A program made the translations under genes and the position numbers. Positions 1 through 6,450 of a stretch of 9,173 nt of DNA are shown here, piece after piece. Position 1 is the first letter of the stretch; each line of letters starts with the position of its first letter. The notes below the pieces were generated by a model, which was given only the letters and a program-made list of their open reading frames with translations, had not been told where the DNA came from and made no database searches. Source of the DNA: Symbiobacteriaceae bacterium (GTDB lineage: Bacteria > Bacillota > JAAYKD01 > WRDA01); assembly GCA_009783675.1 (NCBI GenBank), contig WRDA01000041.1:1-9173 (forward strand), in the 5' to 3' direction.

Positions 1-2
1 AT

Positions 3-419
3 CTCCTGCAGATTTCCTGGCATCTCCAGGACTACTTCCTGTCGGCTATGCTTGGCACAGCTGCAGCCTTTTGCATTGCCATATCCTGGGGAGTATACCT
101 CTATCGGGATAAGCTGTTGCAAACAAGCGAAAGCAGCCCCAAAAAAAGACTCCCGGGGGAGTCTGCTGTGTTGAGCGGTGTCACCGCTTTAAATGACGAA
201 AATGATTTCCTGCAGACCTTCAACCGGGGTCTTATCCCACGACCGCCCCCGGAAAGGGGCAGCAGCCAGAAAGATAAAGACTGGCCACTGATCATGCAAC
301 ACGCATTCCTTTGCGCAGCTTTACTACTCTTGGGTTTTACGGTGGGCATCTACTACTTACTAGGCATCGGAGCGAATTATATCATCGGAGTGTCTTTTTT
401 ACATGATATCGCTTTCTGA
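3..419 (+). CDS. C-terminal end of an unrecognised membrane protein (5' end outside the window)
   Basis: The frame is open from the left edge to a TGA at 417-419, giving 138 visible residues. The first ATG (48) has no Shine-Dalgarno sequence before it, and the codons upstream (…WHLQDYFLSA) read like ordinary membrane-protein sequence, so this is probably the tail of a longer gene. Two strongly hydrophobic segments are visible. The first (about visible residues 14-33, ending in VYLYRDK) is followed by a basic residue cluster. The second (about 100-130, containing CAALLLLGFTVGIYYLLG) lies near the C-terminus. A hydrophilic loop of about 65 residues rich in Ser, Pro, Lys and Arg separates them. 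The basic residues after the first segment suggest the loop is cytoplasmic. I do not recognise the family and assign no function. The gene converges on engB, with only 10 bases between the two stop codons. Its loop region also contains the minus-strand terminator at 141-164. A chance hydrophobic frame cannot be excluded. Confidence 0.55.
   Translation, partial: LLQISWHLQDYFLSAMLGTAAAFCIAISWGVYLYRDKLLQTSESSPKKRLPGESAVLSGVTALNDENDFLQTFNRGLIPRPPPERGSSQKDKDWPLIMQHAFLCAALLLLGFTVGIYYLLGIGANYIIGVSFLHDIAF
141..164 (-). terminator. Intrinsic terminator of the minus-strand lon-engB transcript
   Basis: Read on the minus strand, a perfect 8-bp inverted repeat (AGACTCCC, two bases, GGGAGTCT; 164 down to 147) is followed directly by six more T (146-141). 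In practice the tip would open to a four-base loop. This is the classic GC-rich stem plus U-tract. It is the first convincing terminator downstream of engB, 265 bases past its stop codon, and probably ends the operon. On the plus strand the same hairpin has no T-tract after it, so it should not stop the convergent gene that contains it. Confidence 0.75.
174..188. repeat. Short inverted repeat next to the terminator
   Basis: AGCGGTG and CACCGCT form a 7-base inverted repeat around one central base; realistically this is a 6-bp stem with a three-base loop. It lies just upstream (in minus-strand sense) of the terminator at 141-164 and may fold in the same RNA 3' end. On the plus strand only TTT follows it, too little to call a terminator. 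Confidence 0.4.
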
Positions 420-429
420 GTACCTATCT

Positions 430-1023
430 TTACGGTATGGACAATTCTCCTACCCTCTGCTCGATCATCTGCCACAGCTCATCGCGAGTCTGTGGCTCTT
501 TTATGGAAAAAAGCAGAGGAACTGTTTCCAGATGCAAACTGCTTTGCAACATTGCTCTCTGCTGTGGCCACTGATTCCTGGTTAGTTTGTCACGTTTGGT
601 GGCCACCACCAGGTTGGGAATCTGATAGTACTGCAGCATCTCCTGCATCTGATGATCCTGAAGACTCGGCTCATGGCGGGAGTCAACGAGATGTAAAACC
701 AGCTTCAGATTAGGTCTGCTACTGAGATAACCCTCAATTAGGGGACCCCAACCCTCTTTCTTACTCTTGGCCACGGCAGCATAGCCGTAGCCGGGCAGGT
801 CGACCAAGTGAAATAGTTTATTAATAAGAAAGAAGTTGATTGTTTTCGTCTTCCCTGGTTTCCCGGATACCAGTGCCATCTGCTTTCTCGCCAGGAGAGC
901 ATTGATCAGTGAAGACTTGCCTACATTAGATCTGCCAGCGAAGGCAATCTCCGGATAGGTTACCTCCGGAAACTGAGTCGAAGCAGCGGCAGAGATGATG
1001 AACTCCACAGAGCGAATGATCAT
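430..1023 (-). CDS. engB: Ribosome biogenesis GTPase EngB (YihA/YsxC)
   Basis: This is a 197-residue TrmE-Era-EngA-EngB family GTPase, the usual length for EngB. The family is needed for a late step of 50S subunit assembly in the cytoplasm. Visible motifs are G1 (GRSNVGKS, 30-37), the switch region PGKTKTINFF (56-65), G3 (DLPGYG, 75-80), the family signature VDSRHEPS (113-120) and G4 (TKRD, 142-145). The G5 region reads FSIKEPQTRDELW (172-184), where family members usually have FSS and a glycine, so G5 is degenerate. I chose the ATG at 1023 (MIIRSVEF) because it gives the family length, follows a GGTGGA Shine-Dalgarno-like sequence by six bases, and makes an ATGA overlap with the lon stop. 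An in-frame ATG at 1098 would lie inside lon and add 25 residues without family character. The gene is last in the operon and probably translationally coupled to lon. Confidence 0.95.
   Translation of the reverse strand: MIIRSVEFIISAAASTQFPEVTYPEIAFAGRSNVGKSSLINALLARKQMALVSGKPGKTKTINFFLINKLFHLVDLPGYGYAAVAKSKKEGWGPLIEGYLSSRPNLKLVLHLVDSRHEPSLQDHQMQEMLQYYQIPNLVVATKRDKLTRNQWPQQRAMLQSSLHLETVPLLFSIKEPQTRDELWQMIEQRVGELSIP
472..502 (+). terminator. Possible intrinsic terminator of the plus-strand membrane-protein gene
   Basis: CCACAGCTC (472-480) pairs with GAG (486-488) and CTGTGG (490-495) with one bulged T at 489 and a five-base loop, and the sequence continues CTCTTTT. The hairpin starts 52 bases after the plus-strand stop, inside the 3' end of engB. 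The stem is bulged and the T-tract is short, so this is a moderate call. Confidence 0.4.
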
Positions 1024-3494
1024 CCCTGGTCCACCGTCTCGAGGGGCAGATGCTGTGAGGCCAGCAGCTGATTGGGATCTAAGGGTATGGTAAAGCAAGT
1101 TTCGTATGCAGGGATAGCCAGGCGAAGAACCTGGTCGAAATGATCAACTCCATGGATGGTCATCTTATCTTTGACCGCCGTAGGAAAATCATCTAGATCC
1201 CTGAGATTGTCCGCAGGAATGATGACCTCGTTGATTCCCGCCCGATGAGCCGACAGCAGCTTTTCTTTCAAGCCACCGATAGGCAGGACCTGCCCACGCA
1301 GAGTGATCTCTCCGGTCATGGCGATATCGCGACGAACCTTATGCTCACCGAGAGCCGAAACCAAAGCTGTCACCAGGGTTATACCTGCCGAAGGCCCTTC
1401 TTTGGGGACTGCCGTTTCCGGGAGATGGATATGGATATCGTTTGCCTCAGCCAGATCCGGGGGTAACCCATATTGAAGTGCCCTGGAGCGAACATAGCTA
1501 AAAGCGGTTTTGGCCGATTCCTGCATGACTTCTCCCAGTTTACCCGTCAGGGTGATCTGCCCTTTGCCCGGCATGATCACCACCTCTATGGGCATGACAT
1601 CGCCACCGGTTTCAGTCCAGGCCAGGCCATTGGCCACCCCAACCTGATCCTGCGCCATGGCAGCATGGTGCCGGAAGCGAGGGATGCCAAGGTAGCTTCT
1701 AAGATTCTCCTGCTTGATCAAAAACTTGCTGGCGGGATCGCTGACAACACCTTTGGCGACCTTGCGAAAGATGCTGCTGAGTTCGCGCTCCATATTACGC
1801 ACACCGGCTTCCCGGGTGTAGTCGGCAATAATGCCCTGCAAAGCTTCCTCTTCGATCTGCAGGATCTCATCTGACAGACCATGATCCTTCAGCTGCTTGG
1901 GAATGAGATGCCGCCTGGCGATTTCGATCTTTTCTTCTTCAGTATAACCAGAAAGAGAGATCAGCTCCATGCGATCCAGGAGAGGGCGGGGAATAGCCCC
2001 GGCATCGTTAGCCGTAGTAATGAAAAGCACCTTGGAAAGATCGAAGGGTATTTCCAAAAAATGATCGCTGAAAGAGTTGTTCTGCTCCGGATCGAGAACC
2101 TCCAGCATAGCAGCCGCGGGATCACCTCGATAGTCGCTGCTCATTTTATCTACTTCGTCCAGGAGAAAGACGGGATTCTTCACCCCGGCTGTAATCATGG
2201 AGTTGATGATCCTGCCAGGAATCGAGCCAACATAGGTCCGGCGATGCCCTCGGATCTCGGCTTCATCGCGGATACCACCCAGGGAGAGTCTGACAAAACG
2301 TCTCCCCATGGCTCTGGCTACCGACTTAGCCAGTGAAGTCTTGCCTACTCCCGGAGGCCCGGCGAGACAGAGTATAGGGCCTTTGGGCGACTGCGTCAGA
2401 TGACGCACGGCAAGGTACTCCAGAATACGCTCTTTGGGTTTCTCCAGGGAGTAATGATCCTCGTTTAAGATTCTCTCGGCTTCCTCGACATCCAGGTGAT
2501 CTTCGGTCTGTGTATCCCAGGGCAAAGCCAGGACAGTGTCCAGATAATGCCTTAGCACGCCGCTTTCCGATGAAGAGGATGATACCCGCTCCAGGCGATC
2601 TATCTCCTTGGCGATCTTCTCGCGCCAGGTATCTTCGATAGCGGTGATGCTCTTAAGCTTCTCCCGTAGCCCCTCGATCTCTACCGAAAACTCTTCCCGC
2701 TCGCCGAGCTCCTTCTGAATAGCCTTAATCTGTTCACGCAGATAATAATCACGCTGATTCTTCTCCATCTGCTGCCTGACCTGTCCCTGAATGCGGCGCT
2801 CGACATCCACCAGGCTGATATCCCGTTCGATGATGACCAGGAGATCCTGAGCTCGTTGCTCCACACTTAGAGTCTCCAGTAGTTTTTGCTTCTCATGCCA
2901 GGGGAAGGTTAGTTGTGCGGTGATCATATCGCAAAGATTGCTGAGATCCTGGACATCCTTAGCTGCATTGACCATCTCTGAGTTTAACTTATGACCCGAT
3001 TGTACATAACGGGGTAAGGCTGCGACCAGCATGTTCAGCAGCACGAGTCTTTCGCTCTCTTCCACGGCTTCTTCGCTGAGAGGTTCCAGTCTGGCGCAGA
3101 GAAGAGCTTCCTCAGAGGAGGAGCGATCCCTGGTCAGTTCGATGTCGTCCTCATAGGATACGCTGATAAACTCGCTAACCTTAGCGCGCTGTAAACCTTC
3201 GACGACGACCTGCGCCACGTTGCCGCGCTGCTGCATCTCCTTGACCGCCGCGATTACCCCAACGCGAAAGAGATTCCTTTCGGTAGGATCCTGAATATGA
3301 GCATCGTTTTGGGTCAGGAGCAGAATCTGCTTGGAAGGTCCGTCATAAGCCTTCTGCAGAGCATTAATCGAACGCTGTCGCCCCACATCGAAGCGCAGGA
3401 TGTTCCTCGGAAAGATTACAAGCCCCCGAAGGGGCAAGACTGGTAAGACAATGGCCGAAGATACGACCTCATTACCTTCCTCAGTTAATACCAT
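1020..3494 (-). CDS. lon: ATP-dependent protease Lon (LonA type, peptidase family S16)
   Basis: This 824-residue protein is a full-length LonA. Lon is a cytoplasmic hexameric AAA+ protease that degrades misfolded and some regulatory proteins. The N-terminal substrate-binding domain spans about residues 14-205 (begins VLPVLPLRGLVIFP), followed by a helical, partly coiled region at about 205-310. The AAA+ module has Walker A GPPGVGKT (379-386), Walker B VFLLDEVDK (442-450) and the arginine-containing IPRPLLDRME (501-510). The protease domain has catalytic Ser702 in PKEGPSAG and Lys745 in GGLKEK; their 43-residue spacing equals that of E. coli Ser679/Lys722. About 30 residues after the core form a short C-terminal tail. 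There is no transmembrane segment, which excludes LonB. The start is supported by GAGGAG nine bases upstream. The gene follows clpX by 18 bases, and its TGA overlaps the engB ATG. Confidence 0.98.
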   Translation of the reverse strand: MVLTEEGNEVVSSAIVLPVLPLRGLVIFPRNILRFDVGRQRSINALQKAYDGPSKQILLLTQNDAHIQDPTERNLFRVGVIAAVKEMQQRGNVAQVVVEGLQRAKVSEFISVSYEDDIELTRDRSSSEEALLCARLEPLSEEAVEESERLVLLNMLVAALPRYVQSGHKLNSEMVNAAKDVQDLSNLCDMITAQLTFPWHEKQKLLETLSVEQRAQDLLVIIERDISLVDVERRIQGQVRQQMEKNQRDYYLREQIKAIQKELGEREEFSVEIEGLREKLKSITAIEDTWREKIAKEIDRLERVSSSSSESGVLRHYLDTVLALPWDTQTEDHLDVEEAERILNEDHYSLEKPKERILEYLAVRHLTQSPKGPILCLAGPPGVGKTSLAKSVARAMGRRFVRLSLGGIRDEAEIRGHRRTYVGSIPGRIINSMITAGVKNPVFLLDEVDKMSSDYRGDPAAAMLEVLDPEQNNSFSDHFLEIPFDLSKVLFITTANDAGAIPRPLLDRMELISLSGYTEEEKIEIARRHLIPKQLKDHGLSDEILQIEEEALQGIIADYTREAGVRNMERELSSIFRKVAKGVVSDPASKFLIKQENLRSYLGIPRFRHHAAMAQDQVGVANGLAWTETGGDVMPIEVVIMPGKGQITLTGKLGEVMQESAKTAFSYVRSRALQYGLPPDLAEANDIHIHLPETAVPKEGPSAGITLVTALVSALGEHKVRRDIAMTGEITLRGQVLPIGGLKEKLLSAHRAGINEVIIPADNLRDLDDFPTAVKDKMTIHGVDHFDQVLRLAIPAYETCFTIPLDPNQLLASQHLPLETVDQG

Positions 3495-3503
3495 AACGAT
3501 AGT

Positions 3504-3509
3504 CTCCTC
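3504..3509 (-). promoter_or_regulatory. Shine-Dalgarno sequence of lon
   Basis: GAGGAG on the minus strand, nine bases before the lon ATG and within the 18-base clpX-lon gap. It supports the start at 3494, and the gap leaves no room for a separate lon promoter. Confidence 0.7.
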
Positions 3510-3512
3510 GAT

Positions 3513-4814
3513 TTATTGACCTGTTGACCCTACATCTCCGACGGTCAGCTGTTTATCGGAGTAGTAATCCGGCTCCAGACCACTGGTGATAACCTCCGGA
3601 GTGATTACTACCCTGGTGATTCCTTCCCGATCGGGAATCTCATACATCAGGTTCAGCATCCGGCTCTCTAAAATCGTGCGCAGGCCTCTGGCGCCTATTT
3701 TCTGCTTTATGGCCATAGAGGCGATTTCGGTTAAGGCCTGATCCTCGAAAACAAGCTCTACATTATCCATTTCGAACAGTCTCCTATACTGTTTGATCAG
3801 CGCATTCTTCGGCTCGGTGAGGATGCGTACCAGAGCCGATTCGTCAAGACTGGAGAGGGCGGCAATCACTGGTAAACGCCCGGTGAGCTCCGGAATTAGA
3901 CCGTAGCGGATCAGGTCCTGAGCGGTGGTTTCGGGCAGTAAGGTTCCTTCTCCAACTTCGATGACCGAATGGAGCTCCGCACCAAACCCCAGAGGGTTCT
4001 TCGCCTTGCGCGACTGAATAATCTTCTCCAAGCCATCGAAGGCTCCACCGCAGATAAAGAGTATATTGGTGGTATTGATGCTTAAAAACTCCTGATGAGG
4101 ATGCTTGCGTCCTCCCTGGGGGGGTACGCTAGCTACCGTACCTTCCAGAATTTTCAGCAGCGCCTGCTGGACACCTTCACCCGATACATCCCTGGTAATG
4201 CTGACATTTTCGCTCTTGCGTCCGATCTTGTCGATTTCGTCGATGTAGATGATACCCATCTCAGCCTTGGGAATATCAAAATCGGCTGCCTGTATGAGCC
4301 TAAGGAGGATGTTCTCCACATCCTCACCTACGTATCCTGCTTCAGTAAGAGTCGTCGCATCGGCTATGGCGAAGGGCACATTGAGGATGCGGGCCAAAGT
4401 CTGAGCCAGATAGGTCTTGCCCACACCGGTCGGGCCGATGAGCAGGACATTGCTCTTGGCCAGCTCCACTTCTTCTTTGGTTGCTTTGCGACGTACACGG
4501 GGTTTCTGCTGCAGGTTGTTGACCCGCTTGTAATGGTTATAGACCGCTACGCTAAGAACGCGTTTGGCTTGTTCCTGTCCGATGACATATTGATCCAGAA
4601 GTTCCTTTATTTTTTGGGGCTTAGGTAAAGAGGACTGGGATGCCGTAAAGACCTCACGGCTGTCGGTGTCATCATCGACTATTTCCACGCAGAGTTCGAC
4701 ACATTCGTTACAAATAAATACCCCTGGGCCGGCAATCAGACGCGTAACCTGACCCTGTTGCTTCCCACAAAATGAACAGTAAAACGGACCCTTGTCCTGA
4801 TTGCTCTTTGGCAT
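3513..4814 (-). CDS. clpX: ClpX, AAA+ unfoldase subunit of the ClpXP protease
   Basis: This 433-residue protein has the complete ClpX architecture. ClpX forms a hexamer that recognises tagged or specific substrates, unfolds them with ATP and threads them into the ClpP chamber in the cytoplasm. An N-terminal zinc-binding domain has four cysteines (C13, C16, C35, C38). The AAA+ core shows Walker A GPTGVGKT (127-134), the pore-1 loop GYVGED (160-165), Walker B IIYIDEIDK (188-196), the RKH loop (236-238), the arginine finger R313 in PELTGRLP and sensor-2 GARGLR (374-379). The ClpP-docking loop reads LGFG (275-278), in place of the common IGF tripeptide. The start is preceded by AGAGAGG, six bases from the ATG. 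The gene lies 88 bases after tig with no clpP between them, so ClpP must be encoded elsewhere. I see no CtsR or CIRCE (HrcA) operator upstream. Confidence 0.98.
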   Translation of the reverse strand: MPKSNQDKGPFYCSFCGKQQGQVTRLIAGPGVFICNECVELCVEIVDDDTDSREVFTASQSSLPKPQKIKELLDQYVIGQEQAKRVLSVAVYNHYKRVNNLQQKPRVRRKATKEEVELAKSNVLLIGPTGVGKTYLAQTLARILNVPFAIADATTLTEAGYVGEDVENILLRLIQAADFDIPKAEMGIIYIDEIDKIGRKSENVSITRDVSGEGVQQALLKILEGTVASVPPQGGRKHPHQEFLSINTTNILFICGGAFDGLEKIIQSRKAKNPLGFGAELHSVIEVGEGTLLPETTAQDLIRYGLIPELTGRLPVIAALSSLDESALVRILTEPKNALIKQYRRLFEMDNVELVFEDQALTEIASMAIKQKIGARGLRTILESRMLNLMYEIPDREGITRVVITPEVITSGLEPDYYSDKQLTVGDVGSTGQ

Positions 4815-4902
4815 TGCCGACCTCTCTCCCGCTTGTTTCCAGCCCGATAGCCATTATTACCAGGTTTCCCTTAAAGTTTAGCAGTCCTTATTTTACTTAG
4901 GT

Positions 4903-6345
4903 TTACTCCGGAAGATCCGTAGCTTCCGGATCGTCTTCGCTCTCTGCCACCTCTGCAGTTTCATCCGCATCATCTGCCAGGTCCACATCATCTACGCCCT
5001 CGGATGCCGTATCGATGTCAGACAGGTCGATTACCTCCGGTGGGCTATCCAGTGGAATACCCTCTTCGTAGATGAGATCCAAGACTTTACGCATACGTAC
5101 TTCCTCGACGCAGCTCTCATACTGACTCTCACTGGCGCGCATCCGCTCTTCCACTTCGGCGACATTATCATTACCCATCGAAGCAGCCAGCTCGCTGAAG
5201 AAGCCCTGCATGTCTTCCTCGCTTGGTTCCACCGCTTCCGTGGCTCCTACCGCATCCAGAACCAGAGTTCGCTTAGTCGAATTATAGGCTGTGCCACGGA
5301 AATCATCACGCAGTTGATCAACTTCTTTGCCGATGATACGCAAATACTCATCGATGTCGATGCCCTGGCGCATCAGATTATAAGCAAAGTTTTGCAAGAG
5401 CCTGTCGATCTCCCGTTCCACCAGGATATCGGGGACATCCACCGTGGAACTACTGACAACCTTATCCAGCAGGGCTGAACGATAAGCACCGTCAGCCTCC
5501 TCGGTTGCACGGGCAGTCAGAGATTGCAACAGGTCGGCTTCCCATTCTGCCAGGGTATCGAACTCAGATACTTCCTGGGCAAACTCGTCATCTACAGGTA
5601 ACAGTTGTTTACGCTTGGTATCCTTAATGCTGCACTTGAAGATGGCATCCTTGCCTGCCAGGTGCTCTGCCCGATAATCTTCGGGAAAGGTGACAGTTAT
5701 TTCCAGAGGGACACCGATCTCCTTGCCAATCAGAGCGTCTTCAAAGCCAGGGATAAAACGACCGCTGCCAAGCACCAGGCTGTAATCCTCTCCCTTGCCG
5801 CCTTCGAAGGCTTCGCCATCGATGAACCCCTCGTAATCTAAGGTTATGGTATCCTCCAGCTGGACGACTCCTTCGGCGAGAGAAACCAGACGGGCATGCT
5901 CTTCCTGCTGCCTCTTGATTTCCTGTGCAATCTCCTCTTCTCCCACTATCGCGGAAGGTTTGTAGGCAGAAACGCCACGATAGTCACCCAGGGTAACCTG
6001 AGGCTTTACCGGTACCTCGATGACGAAAATAGCGGTCTCACCCTTGGCGAACTGTGTCACATCCCACATGGGACGGTCCAAAGCCTGGGGTTTCTGATCC
6101 TCCAAAATCCACTCATACACTTCGGGTACCAGAAAATCTATGGCATCTTCATAGAAAATTTCCTGTCCATAGCGACGCTCCAACATGGCGCGGGTAGCTT
6201 TCCCTTTGCGAAAACCCGGGACAGTCAGACGCTGGCCAACCTTGCGATATGACCTCAGTAAGGCCTCTTCCACTTTTTCGATGGGGACTTCGACTTCATA
6301 ATGTTGAATGCTTTTCTCCTTAAGCTCCTGGGCTAGTAATAGCAT
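4903..6345 (-). CDS. tig: Trigger factor, ribosome-associated chaperone and peptidyl-prolyl isomerase
   Basis: Trigger factor binds at the ribosomal exit tunnel and shields nascent chains. The N-terminal ribosome-binding domain (about 1-115) carries the signature VPGFRKGKA (42-50). An FKBP-type isomerase domain follows (about 158-245; DTITLDYEGFIDGEAFEGG and LGSGRFIPGFEDAL), and the helical C-terminal chaperone domain spans about 250-432. At 480 residues the protein is longer than the usual length of about 430. The excess is a tail from about residue 434 that is dominated by Asp and Glu with no basic residue and is probably disordered. The start is fixed by a strong AAGGAGG sequence five bases upstream. 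The preceding 105 bases may hold a promoter, but I see no good -35/-10 pair. Position before clpX and lon is the common arrangement for this gene. Confidence 0.97.
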   Translation of the reverse strand: MLLLAQELKEKSIQHYEVEVPIEKVEEALLRSYRKVGQRLTVPGFRKGKATRAMLERRYGQEIFYEDAIDFLVPEVYEWILEDQKPQALDRPMWDVTQFAKGETAIFVIEVPVKPQVTLGDYRGVSAYKPSAIVGEEEIAQEIKRQQEEHARLVSLAEGVVQLEDTITLDYEGFIDGEAFEGGKGEDYSLVLGSGRFIPGFEDALIGKEIGVPLEITVTFPEDYRAEHLAGKDAIFKCSIKDTKRKQLLPVDDEFAQEVSEFDTLAEWEADLLQSLTARATEEADGAYRSALLDKVVSSSTVDVPDILVEREIDRLLQNFAYNLMRQGIDIDEYLRIIGKEVDQLRDDFRGTAYNSTKRTLVLDAVGATEAVEPSEEDMQGFFSELAASMGNDNVAEVEERMRASESQYESCVEEVRMRKVLDLIYEEGIPLDSPPEVIDLSDIDTASEGVDDVDLADDADETAEVAESEDDPEATDLPE

Positions 6346-6450
6346 AGGATCCTCCTTAAATGCAAATATAGAACAGGTAATTGTTCGTTTAGCCAGCCTG
6401 AAAATCCTTCTTTAGTGCATATTACATGTGGAGCGAGTAGAAGCTATTGG
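6346..6450 (-). other. 105-base gap between the P-loop gene and tig
   Basis: This is the longest gap on the minus strand. Apart from the tig Shine-Dalgarno sequence it contains a TATATT box (6365-6370) at a plausible distance for a -10 element, but no acceptable -35 at 16-18 bases. It has no hairpin with a T-tract, so there is no visible terminator separating the two blocks. It may hold a weak or alternative-sigma promoter, or read-through may link the blocks. Confidence 0.4.
6351..6357 (-). promoter_or_regulatory. Strong Shine-Dalgarno sequence of tig
   Basis: AAGGAGG on the minus strand, five bases (ATCCT) before the tig ATG. It is the best ribosome binding site in the window, as expected for an abundant chaperone, and it fixes the tig start. 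Confidence 0.85.

Noticed and set aside
101..349. Minus-strand open frame of 82 codons downstream of engB
   Set aside because: It spans the terminator hairpin, has no ribosome binding site, and mirrors the plus-strand membrane-protein frame.
140..429. Possible T-box leader on the minus strand: GGTG..ACCGC at 174-188 upstream of a terminator, about 290 bases in all
   Set aside because: The UGGN element that pairs with the tRNA end is absent, the match comes from a simple palindrome, I find no specifier or stem I motifs, and the terminator does not use the T-box sequence.
1024..1098. Longer engB start at the ATG at 1098
   Set aside because: It would add 25 residues encoded inside lon with no EngB homology; the ATG at 1023 has a Shine-Dalgarno sequence and an ATGA overlap.
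1245..2336. Three plus-strand open frames of 73-151 codons
   Set aside because: All are antisense shadows of the Lon AAA+ and protease domains.
2681..2866. Minus-strand open frame of 61 codons
   Set aside because: It is an alternative frame inside lon with low-complexity Ser/Arg content.
4095..4628. Plus-strand open frame of 177 codons
   Set aside because: Exactly antisense to conserved clpX; no family features or ribosome binding site.
4853..4858. AATAAT box on the minus strand upstream of clpX as a -10 element
   Set aside because: No -35 better than two or three matching bases lies at 16-18 bases; read-through from tig is as likely.
6365..6370. TATATT box on the minus strand upstream of tig as a -10 element
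   Set aside because: The hexamer is good but the -35 region matches TTGACA at only two positions and there is no extended -10 TG.
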